Below the pieces are notes generated by a model, which saw only the letters and a list, made by a program, of their open reading frames with translations, did not search any database and was not told where the DNA came from. This document shows, piece by piece, positions 54,051-63,326 of a stretch of 64,000 bases of DNA. Each line of letters starts with the position of its first letter. The first letter of the stretch is position 1. Source of the DNA: WANQ01 sp964448055 (lineage in GTDB: Archaea > Thermoproteota > Thermoprotei_A > Sulfolobales > WANQ01). A program made the position numbers and the translations under genes. Location: assembly GCA_964448055.1 (NCBI GenBank), contig CAYUVB010000001.1, positions 40,091-104,090 on the forward strand. Direction: 5' to 3'.

Positions 54051-54584
54051 GTGTTAAATCCCAAGAGTATTGGTATAATAGGTTCCATAGCGACATTTGT
54101 TGGGTTACTATTCTTATTAATCGTCCCATTAATAGGTCTAGTCATATTATTTGCTGCGAGAATAGGTTTACTAATAGCATTTAAGGATCTCTCAAAGACA
54201 TTAAATGATACAAAGATATTCAAATACAAGTTTAAGTCAATTGTTCTAGGCGTAGTAGCCTTAATGATATTCATGCTATCCCTATACACAACATCCTACC
54301 TTGTAGGACCTGAAGGTATGCCTGAAAGCATAGAGGACATACTAAGTGGAGGCGCCATGAATATACTGCTTCTAGGCTCAATAATTGCATGGATAATCAT
54401 TATTGTATCGATAATATATATTAAGAAAGCTTATGACCTACTAGCGTCATTGTTGAATATAAGGTATTTTCGATGGATAGGCTTAGTTTACTTAGTAAGC
54501 GTGGTGTCCATTGTAACAGGATTAGGCATACTAATAGCGCTTGTAGGCGCCTTAGTAGAGTTATTATCATGGATTCATGTATAA
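54051..54584 (+). CDS. DUF996-like membrane protein
   Basis: A 177-residue protein with about five hydrophobic helices and a short charged loop (FKDLSKTLNDTKIFKYKFKS) after the second, which matches the layout of DUF996 proteins and of the gene at 51920. Start is GTG 54051. It converges on the rhomboid gene with two bases between stops. Function unknown. Confidence 0.72.
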   Translation: MLNPKSIGIIGSIATFVGLLFLLIVPLIGLVILFAARIGLLIAFKDLSKTLNDTKIFKYKFKSIVLGVVALMIFMLSLYTTSYLVGPEGMPESIEDILSGGAMNILLLGSIIAWIIIIVSIIYIKKAYDLLASLLNIRYFRWIGLVYLVSVVSIVTGLGILIALVGALVELLSWIHV

Positions 54585-54586
54585 CG

Positions 54587-55171
54587 TTATATTATTAGTA
54601 TTTTTGTAGATCCATGTGGCTGCATATATTTAGCTGTAATGTAGCCTACTACAGCACCAACTACATGCGCGATATTATTTATCCTGCCTGGATAGGCTAG
54701 ATTGCTTAGCAAGATTACTATCATAAGAAATACTAGTACAGCTATGGCTGTTCCAGTAACCCTTTTCTCTACAACTACCAATGCACCAAATAAACCGAAT
54801 ACAGCACCACTTGAACCTGCACTAAAAGCAGGTAATAGTAAGCTAGCAATATTTCCTGCAACACCAGATATGAAGTATATTCCAAGGGTTTTCAAATGAC
54901 CATAATATGTTTCAACTATCCTACCAGCAATATACAATGCATACATATTGAAGAATAAATGTAATGGATCTATGTGAACGAATAATGCTGTTGCTATTCT
55001 CCACCATTCACCCTTAAACAATACCAGGTATGGATGAAGAGCCAACATGTATATGGCATTAACGTTTGGTCCAAAATCCCCGTTTATACCGTAGAATGCA
55101 ATCAATAGTGTATACACTAAAATGTTACATGCAATTAGTAGTACTGTAGTCTTTGTGTACACATAAGGCAC
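54587..55171 (-). CDS. Rhomboid-family intramembrane serine protease
   Basis: A 194-residue six-helix protein. The catalytic Ser121 is in GSSGAVFG (119-126) and His169 in NIAHVVGAVVGY; HLFFNMYAL (71-79) supplies the conserved His and Asn of helix 2. These residues define an active rhomboid that cuts within membrane segments. It is a single gene; substrates are unknown. Confidence 0.93.
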   Translation of the reverse strand: MPYVYTKTTVLLIACNILVYTLLIAFYGINGDFGPNVNAIYMLALHPYLVLFKGEWWRIATALFVHIDPLHLFFNMYALYIAGRIVETYYGHLKTLGIYFISGVAGNIASLLLPAFSAGSSGAVFGLFGALVVVEKRVTGTAIAVLVFLMIVILLSNLAYPGRINNIAHVVGAVVGYITAKYMQPHGSTKILII

Positions 55172-55290
55172 CTTGGATCTGAAGTATTAGTGTTCTACAG
55201 TTCTATTTATGTGCAGATATCTCTGTTACAGTATATTGCTACATTAAATATCTAATACTTGCTAGATATTAAAATTGTTGAGATGATATT

Positions 55291-56010
55291 TTGAATAAAA
55301 TAGGGCTAACGTTAGTACTAATGGTAGTATTCATTATTGGTGTTGTGCTTACTAGTACAGAGTTGTATAGACCGTCTATGTTTAAGAGTATATCATGGAA
55401 TAAAGCTGTGACATTAACAGATGACAACATAATAATAGATATAGAGTACGCTAAACCTTTAAGCCCGAGACAAATAGTCATAATGGTTCATAGTACAGTA
55501 TATGAATCAGATAAGAAAATATGGCATGAACTAGGTATAGCCCGAAGACTATTAAATTATGATAGTGCTGTAGTTCTATTCGACTTGAGATTCCATGGTA
55601 ACAGTACACCTGCCTTAGCTAGTGGGCCAGTAACGTTACCTCAGGAAAACATGAAATACTATGGTGAAGACCTAGAATCAGTTATCAAATGGGCCAAGAA
55701 AAATCTTGGATCACTACCAATAATAATAGTATGCTACGGTGATTCCAGTAAAATCGTCCTAGAACATGCGCTAAAGGATAGCAGTATTAAAGGCATTGTA
55801 TTAATACTTGCTAAGTATGCCGATATAGTGGATCTTATAGAAAAGAATCATAAACCGATACTAGTATTATCAGACGATAATTCATGGCACAATATAGGAA
55901 ATGTACTATATGTAGGCATATATCGTGATTATCAAGGTAAACCTCTATGGGATGAATCGGATCTCGATATACTATTCAACTGGATTAAAAACATAGGATT
56001 GACGTCCTAA
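55291..56010 (+). CDS. Alpha/beta-hydrolase-fold protein, apparently inactive, membrane-anchored
   Basis: A 239-residue protein with an N-terminal signal-anchor (about 5-22) and an alpha/beta-hydrolase-like body: VIMVHSTVYES, VVLFDLRFHGNSTPAL and IIIVCYGDSSKIVLEHA. The nucleophile elbow does not fit GxSxG (CYGDSS), and no clear C-terminal catalytic His motif is seen. It precedes a longer paralogue. It may be a degenerate partner or binding protein. Confidence 0.72.
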   Translation: MNKIGLTLVLMVVFIIGVVLTSTELYRPSMFKSISWNKAVTLTDDNIIIDIEYAKPLSPRQIVIMVHSTVYESDKKIWHELGIARRLLNYDSAVVLFDLRFHGNSTPALASGPVTLPQENMKYYGEDLESVIKWAKKNLGSLPIIIVCYGDSSKIVLEHALKDSSIKGIVLILAKYADIVDLIEKNHKPILVLSDDNSWHNIGNVLYVGIYRDYQGKPLWDESDLDILFNWIKNIGLTS

Positions 56011-56131
56011 GCTATATTCAGAATAAGTCCACTTCTTCCAAATAAAGTTCTTCATAAACTTAATACAGAATAGATAAAGTAATTAGGGTGTCTAACCAGT
56101 TATTTTCGTACTAAAGCTTCCGGGATCCTAC

Positions 56132-56965
56132 GTGTCCAAGAACGTAATCGTTATCGTATTGTTGTTATCTGCATTAGTTGTAATACTATTGCTCTCTCAT
56201 TTACATCTAGTAAACCTTACATGGAGAGGAAATAGTCAAGTTGAATGGAAGGTCATGAGTTTGCAGATAGGTGAGGACATAATATTATCAGTGTATTATT
56301 CTGAGGTAGGCTTTCAGCCTAAGGCATTAATTGTGATTATTCCTGGATTTCGTGAAACATGCAGTATGTGGAATACTACGGGGCTTCCACAAGAATTAGC
56401 TAGTAAAGGCTTTGCCACTGTTTCATTTGATTTAAGAGGGCATGGTGGTAGTATTCGAAGACCTAATGGTGTATTTGTTAGCATAGAAGAATTATCTGAG
56501 AGGGATTATAATAGAATGAATTTTGATGTTAAAGCAGTTGTAGAAATATTTAAGGAGTACTTTCATGTGAATAAGGTTTACTTGATAGGCTCTGACATTG
56601 GGGCTTCATTAGCAGTAGCATATGCTGTAAAAGATAAGGATGTAAAAGGCTTGATACTAATTTCACCTAACTTCGAGTCGGCAATACCATTCCCTGTGGA
56701 GTTTTTAGAGAAATATGTAGAACGTGGTGGAAAAGCAATATTTATTTACAGCCGGGAGGACTCATTATCTATCAATGTTATAAATAATGTTATAAATACG
56801 GTAAGGAATATTAGTGGAATAAATGAAACCGTAGGCAACATATTCTATTATGCATCAAATAAGGTGGGTCATGGCATATCACTAATGCTTAATGACAATA
56901 AAATCTTATCGAAAATATTACAGTTCATAGACCTATTTTATGTGGAGAATTCTAGAAATACCTAG
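56132..56965 (+). CDS. Alpha/beta hydrolase with Asp at the nucleophile position, membrane-anchored
   Basis: A 277-residue protein with a signal-anchor (about 5-25) followed by a hydrolase domain: VIIPGFRETCSMW, VSFDLRGHGGS and the nucleophile elbow GSDIGA with Asp155. The likely catalytic His247 is in NKVGHGISLML. An Asp nucleophile is seen in epoxide hydrolases and haloalkane dehalogenases, but the substrate here is unknown. The domain probably lies outside the membrane. It follows its paralogue at 121 bases. Confidence 0.8.
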   Translation: MSKNVIVIVLLLSALVVILLLSHLHLVNLTWRGNSQVEWKVMSLQIGEDIILSVYYSEVGFQPKALIVIIPGFRETCSMWNTTGLPQELASKGFATVSFDLRGHGGSIRRPNGVFVSIEELSERDYNRMNFDVKAVVEIFKEYFHVNKVYLIGSDIGASLAVAYAVKDKDVKGLILISPNFESAIPFPVEFLEKYVERGGKAIFIYSREDSLSINVINNVINTVRNISGINETVGNIFYYASNKVGHGISLMLNDNKILSKILQFIDLFYVENSRNT

Positions 56966-57023
56966 GAGAATACTTGTTTGATTAGAAAATATTGTTTTGG
57001 GAAGGGGGTTATTCGTCATAGGG

Positions 57024-58649
57024 CTAGGCTGGCTTGATGCTTAATTGTTCTAGGTCTATTCTAAACCTTAGAATTCCTTTACTACTTGATACTAGTGCTT
57101 CAGCGTATCGTGCACTTGTATTCTTTAGCCTTAGTATATTGTAGCTTCTTATTCCATTGTATTTTAGTACGTAGTCTATTAGGTTTTCTATTATCTTCGA
57201 ATCATAGTTATATCCTGTAACTCTAACTCTTCCATCAATACCTGCATGTATGCTTATGTTTACAGCACCTATTATCCATGAGATAACCCATCCACCATTT
57301 CCATCGTCTTCTATATTTCTTAGCTTCGGCTTAGTGAATCCTAGTCTGGCTAGTAGTTTAAGTGATTGTTCTAGAGCGTATCTACGTGAAAGTTCAACTC
57401 TACGTAGCTGTGGTACTAGTGGATACTCTACTAGGTAAACATAGTTTCTTATACCATCTGTGGCAGCAGCAACGAAACTTGAACCAGCTCTACGTATACT
57501 TGTGACCCTTAATCCATTGGATTCTAGTAGTTTCTTAACAGCTTCCTCATTAACATCTATATCCATTGATAATACTCTATTCTCTTCAACATCGATCAAG
57601 GCTTTAACGTTCACACCTATACCTGAAAGCTCTACTAGCATTTGAAGAGGTTTTTCTGATTCAATACTCCACTTACTAACATCTAGTTCAATGCCTCTAA
57701 GGCCTCTTCGTGAAATTTCTTCTTTGATCTTCTCTATTATTTCTCTTAATGTTCTGTACTTTCTAATTTCTATTATTCCTTCATCTCCTACTAATACCTT
57801 GTATAAACCACCAGGTGTAGATGCAACTACATGAGTTATTTCAGGAGATTCTGTATTAACTATAGTTAGTGATTCTATTGTTGTTCCAAGTATATCACTT
57901 AATAATTCTTCAAGCTTGTCTATTCTTATTCTACGCTTATTAAGAGTTACTTTACCACTATATTTATTAACAATAAAGTGGAGTTCATAGTAACTTGACT
58001 TAACCTTAACGTTATAGTGTATTTCTTTCTCACTAATTTCCACTTGGTATTCCTCTTCATTTTCTTCTCCAACAAGCTCTTCTATTAGGTCGTCTATAGC
58101 TCTTTCAACTATCTTCCTTTTACTATTCTTTTCCCTAAATACTTTATCAAGTTTTTTAGCTTCATCAATTACTAGTTCAATAACTTCTTCCTTATTTAAT
58201 GGCTTAATGTTCCTTACTATGGTTGATTCCCATTCATCTATTTCTATTAATCCATTTCTACCATTAATACTTAATCCTATTCTCCACCTAAGTACGACAA
58301 GAACAGCTAGCTTTGATTCATTGTATTCTTTTGTTGGATTCATAAATATGTTAATATTGTTAAGTTTTAGGGCAATAGCTGATTGTTCTCCAGGCATTAT
58401 AAGCCTTCCATGGTTTTTCTCAAGCCATTTCTCACCAAACCACTTCATAAGAGCTATTTTAGCCTTGTATTCGAGTTTCTTTGTACCCGTCTTTTCTACT
58501 TCTACGGGTTCAACAAGTACCTCTATACCGTTAACTATAGTCTCTTCTTTACTAATACCTAGCTCTTCTAATATGCTATATACTTGATCTAGTACTTCTA
58601 TTGGAGTTCTTTTAGCGTATATTGGTTTTGAGTAGGGAAATGTTATCAA
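57024..58649 (-). CDS. Large repeat protein, partner of BrxL-like ATPase, unknown
   Basis: A 541-residue soluble protein I do not recognise. From about residue 183 it appears built of six tandem units of 55-65 residues (about 183-240, 244-298, 301-365, 367-422, 426-482, 486-540). Each is a helix such as VKKLLESNGL followed by two or three strands, reminiscent of PepSY-like folds. The N-terminal 180 residues form a separate part. There is no signal peptide or membrane helix. It starts six bases after the BrxL-like stop, so the pair is one operon. A scaffold or substrate-binding role is a guess. Confidence 0.78.
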   Translation of the reverse strand: MITFPYSKPIYAKRTPIEVLDQVYSILEELGISKEETIVNGIEVLVEPVEVEKTGTKKLEYKAKIALMKWFGEKWLEKNHGRLIMPGEQSAIALKLNNINIFMNPTKEYNESKLAVLVVLRWRIGLSINGRNGLIEIDEWESTIVRNIKPLNKEEVIELVIDEAKKLDKVFREKNSKRKIVERAIDDLIEELVGEENEEEYQVEISEKEIHYNVKVKSSYYELHFIVNKYSGKVTLNKRRIRIDKLEELLSDILGTTIESLTIVNTESPEITHVVASTPGGLYKVLVGDEGIIEIRKYRTLREIIEKIKEEISRRGLRGIELDVSKWSIESEKPLQMLVELSGIGVNVKALIDVEENRVLSMDIDVNEEAVKKLLESNGLRVTSIRRAGSSFVAAATDGIRNYVYLVEYPLVPQLRRVELSRRYALEQSLKLLARLGFTKPKLRNIEDDGNGGWVISWIIGAVNISIHAGIDGRVRVTGYNYDSKIIENLIDYVLKYNGIRSYNILRLKNTSARYAEALVSSSKGILRFRIDLEQLSIKPA

Positions 58650-58655
58650 GGGGAG

Positions 58656-60107
58656 TTAACCCCATCTTACATTGTATTCTAAGCTAGGAGAGGGGTATTC
58701 ATTAGGTAAGAGTAAGTGAAGTAATTGTTTAACATAGATGCGTGACCTTATTGCAATATCTACTATTTCCTTAAACAGTTGTTTATCTAGTTCACCGTGA
58801 GGTGCTATTACTTTTATTAGCCCAGATATAGTACGTGCTATTGCTTTTTCGTCACGGATTGTAAAGCTCCTCCCCAGTTCAACGTAGTCTAATACCATCT
58901 TCCTATAGTCTATTCTACGCAGCTGATGAAGTATTTCTGCATAGAAGTCTATTACTAGCCCTATAGTCTTTGACAAATGAATACTGCTGACCATGATCTT
59001 GGGCAATCTCCACCCGGGTATGAAGCCATGTATACGATCAAGTAATGCCGGGTCCTTCATGAATCCTGGTAAGACATTTAACAAGTACTTTACCGAGTTC
59101 TCATCAACTAAAATTTCATCGTCTACATTTCCTATGAATACCAAGCTACAATCACTATGTGCTTGTTTGGGCCCTCGTTCAAAGAACCCGCTTTCCATGT
59201 AGTCTTTGAGCTTACCTACTACTTCGTCTTCGTTAGTAAATCTTATCCTATTAACTTCGTCGAATACTACAACGTCTTTAATAGCTATAAGACCTGGCTG
59301 CTTAGTGACAATATTATAGAATAATTGTGCTGGACTTACTCTTCCACCACTTATTATCCGTGAGTAATAGCTTATGTTACGGTATAGGAATGTTTTACCT
59401 GTAGCTCGCGGACCAAATTCTGCTAGATTAGAATTAGCTTCAACGAATGGTACAAGTCTTAGAAGTAGTACTAGTTTCTCCTCCCAGCTATATGCGGCAG
59501 GATTCAAACCTATAGTGCTAATAACTACGTCAACCCATTCTCGTGGATTGAATTTACGTGTAGCTTCAAGGAACCAGTCAAGATCCACACGTGATACTTG
59601 GAATGGTGTGAACCCTGTGACTATGACCTTGAACTCGTTATCGGGTTTGTATGATAACTCTATTATACCCCACATACCTGTTCTCAATAAGTTCTCATGT
59701 TCAGCAACAATACTATCATATATTCCAGCATCCTTTAATCCAAGACTAGGTATGATTGCTTTTAGAATACCTTTACGTACGTCAACCGTTACCTTCAATT
59801 CATCTATTATCTTTATTTTACCTTTAACCATAAGTTCATGTAGATACTTATCACGGTCAGCTGGATCTGGATAATATTTTCTAATAAAGTCAACTAATTT
59901 GCGGCAATCATTTTTACGACAGAGTTTTGATACAAGGTATTCCGATACATAACGTGGTAGTTTTGAGATATACTGGTTATGTACAAGTGTTTTGTCAACA
60001 ACTAATCCTTTGAATACCTCTGCAAACCTGACCCATAAGTCCTGCTTGCCAATCGTAATCCTATTAACACCTACAAAATCCTCGGAGCCAGTAATAATAG
60101 TAGACAT
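58656..60107 (-). CDS. BrxL-like AAA+ ATPase without Lon protease domain
   Basis: A 483-residue AAA+ protein matching the ATPase part of BrxL, the Lon-like component of BREX phage defence. Walker A GPRATGKT is at 232-239, then ISYYSRIISGGRVSPAQLFY and Walker B VVVFDEV (279-285), with sensor IFIGN-like VFIGN (323-327) and an arginine-finger-type LLDRIHGFIPGW. Typical BrxL is about 680 residues with a C-terminal protease domain; this one ends soon after the helical lid. No other BREX gene (BrxA, B, C, PglX, PglZ) is nearby. It is first in an operon with the 541-residue repeat protein. Confidence 0.85.
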   Translation of the reverse strand: MSTIITGSEDFVGVNRITIGKQDLWVRFAEVFKGLVVDKTLVHNQYISKLPRYVSEYLVSKLCRKNDCRKLVDFIRKYYPDPADRDKYLHELMVKGKIKIIDELKVTVDVRKGILKAIIPSLGLKDAGIYDSIVAEHENLLRTGMWGIIELSYKPDNEFKVIVTGFTPFQVSRVDLDWFLEATRKFNPREWVDVVISTIGLNPAAYSWEEKLVLLLRLVPFVEANSNLAEFGPRATGKTFLYRNISYYSRIISGGRVSPAQLFYNIVTKQPGLIAIKDVVVFDEVNRIRFTNEDEVVGKLKDYMESGFFERGPKQAHSDCSLVFIGNVDDEILVDENSVKYLLNVLPGFMKDPALLDRIHGFIPGWRLPKIMVSSIHLSKTIGLVIDFYAEILHQLRRIDYRKMVLDYVELGRSFTIRDEKAIARTISGLIKVIAPHGELDKQLFKEIVDIAIRSRIYVKQLLHLLLPNEYPSPSLEYNVRWG

Positions 60108-60250
60108 AACCAGCCTAGCCCTCAGCTAAGAACCTTGTTATATGATATGGAGAGTATATAAGACGGTCTCCACATCTATACTAAACTACGTATTTAAGTA
60201 ATACTCATCAATAACTACCATAGGGTGATAGTACTACTTGTACGGAGAAT

Positions 60251-61204
60251 TTAATTAATGTGTTTGAAGCGTTCTTCAAGCCATACATTACCGCGTGGAT
60301 GATACCCTAATTTCTCCCAATATCCCTCAATATACTTATCTGTAAACTCTATTGTTTTAACCCATTTTACACCCTTCCATCCATACAAGTGAGGTATAAT
60401 TATCCTAGCAGGAAAGCCTTGTTCCAAACTTAGTGGTCTACCATTTAATTTCAATGCTAATAACGAGTCTTCGTGAATAAAGTCTTCTAACGGTATTATC
60501 GTTGTGTATCCATCTAATCCTTCAACGAAAACCCATCTAGCTTTAGGCGAAACACCTGTCATTAAAGCTAGGTGCTTAAGAGGAACACCTGTCCATCGAA
60601 CGTTCTTTACACTCCAACCTGTTACACAGTGAAAATCATATACTATTTCCTTGCAAGGCATATACAATAAATCTTCGTATGTAATCTCAAGCTCTTTTGC
60701 TACAAGTCCTTTGACCTTAAGCCTCCATGTACTTAAATATATTCTAGGTTGACCTAGTATACGGTAGATTATGAAGTAGGGTATTATTTTCTGGCCAGGC
60801 GGTAGTTCTCTAATAGGCTCTTTCAACCTTGTATGTTTAATTGATGGTTCTTTATCCTCTCCTACTCTTACATTGAATTTTTTAACTAACTCTAGGTCCA
60901 TAGTGCATATAGTTGCTAGTACATTATTTTCATATGTTATGACTCTACAACTTATGTAGTTTCCTTTGTCTAGTTCTAAGTGGTACTTATACAGGATGAA
61001 TTTATCGCCTATAGGCTCATTTTCGCTAAAAACTATATGTCTAATATCTACTTCTAAGTTATCCTTAATCCATTCTGCTACCTCATTAACTACATCATAG
61101 ATGTCATTTAAGCTACTATACGTTTTGTTACGTGATATGCATTCGACTACTGCTCCAATGTCCTTATGTATTAAGGATCCAGGGCCTTTAACGTAGCATT
61201 CCAT
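60251..61204 (-). CDS. Molybdopterin oxidoreductase of sulfite-oxidase fold
   Basis: A 317-residue protein. Residues about 140-310 form the sulfite-oxidase/YedY-type molybdenum domain, with the metal-ligand Cys193 in DFHCVTGWS, followed by RWTGVPLKHLAL and GYTTIIPLEDFIHEDSLLAL and ending with GYWEKLGYHPRGN. The N-terminal 120 residues are an additional alpha/beta domain. There is no twin-arginine or other signal peptide, so it should be cytoplasmic, unlike bacterial YedY. Substrate unknown. It is divergent from cysS. Confidence 0.88.
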   Translation of the reverse strand: MECYVKGPGSLIHKDIGAVVECISRNKTYSSLNDIYDVVNEVAEWIKDNLEVDIRHIVFSENEPIGDKFILYKYHLELDKGNYISCRVITYENNVLATICTMDLELVKKFNVRVGEDKEPSIKHTRLKEPIRELPPGQKIIPYFIIYRILGQPRIYLSTWRLKVKGLVAKELEITYEDLLYMPCKEIVYDFHCVTGWSVKNVRWTGVPLKHLALMTGVSPKARWVFVEGLDGYTTIIPLEDFIHEDSLLALKLNGRPLSLEQGFPARIIIPHLYGWKGVKWVKTIEFTDKYIEGYWEKLGYHPRGNVWLEERFKHIN

Positions 61205-61305
61205 GACTTGTGGCTACCTCAAAGAGTACTACTTGAGCATTATTCTCGTTATTAACGTTTATATTCTTCTCTGGCTTCCAAGCTCTCTGTGGTGAAAAGT
61301 CTATT

Positions 61306-62736
61306 GTGTTGAGAGTCTATAATACTCTTAGTAGGAGTTTAGAAGTATTTGAGCCATTAAGACCTGGTATTGTACGAATGTATACTTGTGGGCCAACAGT
61401 TTATGACTATACACATTTAGGGCATGCAAGAACATATGTAGCTTTTGATGTTATTAAGAGATACCTAAGGCTTAAGGGTTATGATGTAATACATGTACAA
61501 AATATTACTGACATAGATGATAAGATAATTAATCGTGCAAAAGAAGAAGGGGTTTCTTGGAAAGAAATAGCGGACTACTATACTAAAGACTATCTTGAAG
61601 CATTGGAGAAACTTAACATAAAGATACATATACATCCAAGAGTATCAGAGCATATCCAGGAAATAATAGAGTTCATTCAAGCTCTAATAGATAAAGGATA
61701 TGCATATGTTGCACCCAGTGGTAGTGTTTACTTTGAAGTAGACAAGTACCCCTATTATGGTGAACTGAGTAGACGTTTTGAGAAAGAACATTGGAGACAA
61801 GAAACAGATGTATTAGCTGAAAAGAAGAAACCCTATGACTTCGCATTATGGAAAGCAGCTAAGCCTGGCGAGCCTTGGTGGCCTAGTCCCTGGGGTAAGG
61901 GTAGGCCTGGATGGCACATAGAATGCAGTGCCATGAGTTCTAAGTACTTAGGAGAACAATTTGATATACATGGTGGTGGCCAAGACCTTATATTTCCTCA
62001 CCATGAAAACGAGAGAGCACAAAGTGAGGCTAGGTTTGGTAAAAGACCATGGGTAAAATACTGGCTTCATACAGGATACCTCATGATACGTGGAGAGAAG
62101 ATGAGTAAAAGCTTAGGCAATATTATAATACTAAAAGACTTATTCAAAGAATATGATCCAAGAATTATAAGACTTTGGCTAGCAACAGTGCATTACCGTA
62201 AACCAGTAGACTTTAACGAAGAAGCTATGGAGCAAGCCAAAAAGAATCTTGAGCGTTTAATAGCATCAGTTGAATTATTAAAAAGGAAAATCAAAGAGAC
62301 ACCAGTAGCTCATAGACTAGGAGATAAAGAGTTAAAGATAATGTTAGAATTAGAGGAAATGAGAAGAGGATTCTATGAAGCAATGGATAATGATTTTAAT
62401 GCTAGTGAAGCATTTAGCTATGTTTATAAGCTAACAACGATAGTATTCCGTGATATACAATATATTGAAACCAATGCTCTGGCATTAAGAGCTTACCAGA
62501 TACTATACGAGTTTAACCAAGTACTAGGAGTTCTTGACAAGGAATTCGAGGAGAAAGCTATAGGTGAAGTAGCTATGGTGGAAGACCTCATAAACTTAAT
62601 AGTAAAGGTTAGAAGTGAGTTAAGGAAAAGAAAGATATATGATTTAGCAGATAGTATTCGAAGCGAATTATCAAACCTTGGAATACAATTGATGGATAAA
62701 GGAGAAAAGACTACGTGGATTATCAGAAGGAAGTAG
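61306..62736 (+). CDS. cysS: Cysteinyl-tRNA synthetase
   Basis: Class I synthetase that charges tRNA-Cys. At 476 residues it has CGPTVYDYTHLGHARTYV with the HIGH-like HLGH (37-40), zinc ligands including Cys28, Cys207 and the HHEN region, and KMSKS at 265-269. Start is GTG 61306 or the adjacent TTG. It ends 22 bases before the second gap. Confidence 0.97.
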   Translation: MLRVYNTLSRSLEVFEPLRPGIVRMYTCGPTVYDYTHLGHARTYVAFDVIKRYLRLKGYDVIHVQNITDIDDKIINRAKEEGVSWKEIADYYTKDYLEALEKLNIKIHIHPRVSEHIQEIIEFIQALIDKGYAYVAPSGSVYFEVDKYPYYGELSRRFEKEHWRQETDVLAEKKKPYDFALWKAAKPGEPWWPSPWGKGRPGWHIECSAMSSKYLGEQFDIHGGGQDLIFPHHENERAQSEARFGKRPWVKYWLHTGYLMIRGEKMSKSLGNIIILKDLFKEYDPRIIRLWLATVHYRKPVDFNEEAMEQAKKNLERLIASVELLKRKIKETPVAHRLGDKELKIMLELEEMRRGFYEAMDNDFNASEAFSYVYKLTTIVFRDIQYIETNALALRAYQILYEFNQVLGVLDKEFEEKAIGEVAMVEDLINLIVKVRSELRKRKIYDLADSIRSELSNLGIQLMDKGEKTTWIIRRK

Positions 62737-62758
62737 CCTAATCTATATGATCTATAGT

Positions 62759-62858
62759 NNNNNNNNNNNNNNNNNNNNNNNNNNNNNNNNNNNNNNNNNN
62801 NNNNNNNNNNNNNNNNNNNNNNNNNNNNNNNNNNNNNNNNNNNNNNNNNNNNNNNNNN
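62759..62858. other. Scaffold gap of 100 N
   Basis: A run of exactly 100 N. Unlike the first gap its flanks share no overlap, so the real length and content are unknown. It interrupts the 3' end of the DNA-binding protein gene. Confidence 0.95.
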
Positions 62859-63187
62859 AGTAATCTCTCAATACGATATAGTTGTTCGTGTGCTATCTTG
62901 AATTGTTTTGCTACTCTTGATATTGGTATACCTTTTGCTCTAGCATATAGTAGTATTGTTATAGTTCTAGCTGTTGCTGGGTGTCTAAGCTTACTTGCTA
63001 TTGGTGAGTCGAATAGTATGTAGTCTATTAAGTCTATTTCTTTCTTAGCGAATTCTACTAGTTCTTCTGGTATAGGTATTTCGTGTACTACTTTCCTCTT
63101 CTTTAATATTATCTTAGCATCCTCTATCCATGCCTTCCTCTTCCTTCTCCTTCTTTTTTGTGCAAGTAGGCTCTGTTCACTTATCAT
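62859..63187 (-). CDS. Putative DNA-binding protein, 3' end lost in gap
   Basis: The 109 visible residues begin with a very basic segment (AQKRRRRKRKAWIEDAKI) and continue with a helical region that ends in a helix-turn-helix-like part (ARAKGIPISRVAKQFKIAHE). The frame runs into the second gap. If the gap length were right it would stop at 62738, two bases from the cysS stop, but this cannot be trusted. A nucleic-acid-binding role is inferred from composition. Confidence 0.65.
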
Positions 63188-63326
63188 AGACTTACACCCA
63201 CACTACTCACTATACAAACTAGTGGATAAAGCTTTCTCTCTTAGAATTCAATACGTACTTCATGAACTTGTGGTAAAACTAGAATAGACTATTACGTTAG
63301 AAGTGTTTCTGGTAAGACCCTGCATA

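Noticed and set aside
57024..60107. A full BREX defence island
   Set aside because: Only a BrxL-like ATPase is present; no methyltransferase, PglZ-type phosphatase, BrxC or BrxB gene is found within the window, and flanking genes are housekeeping.
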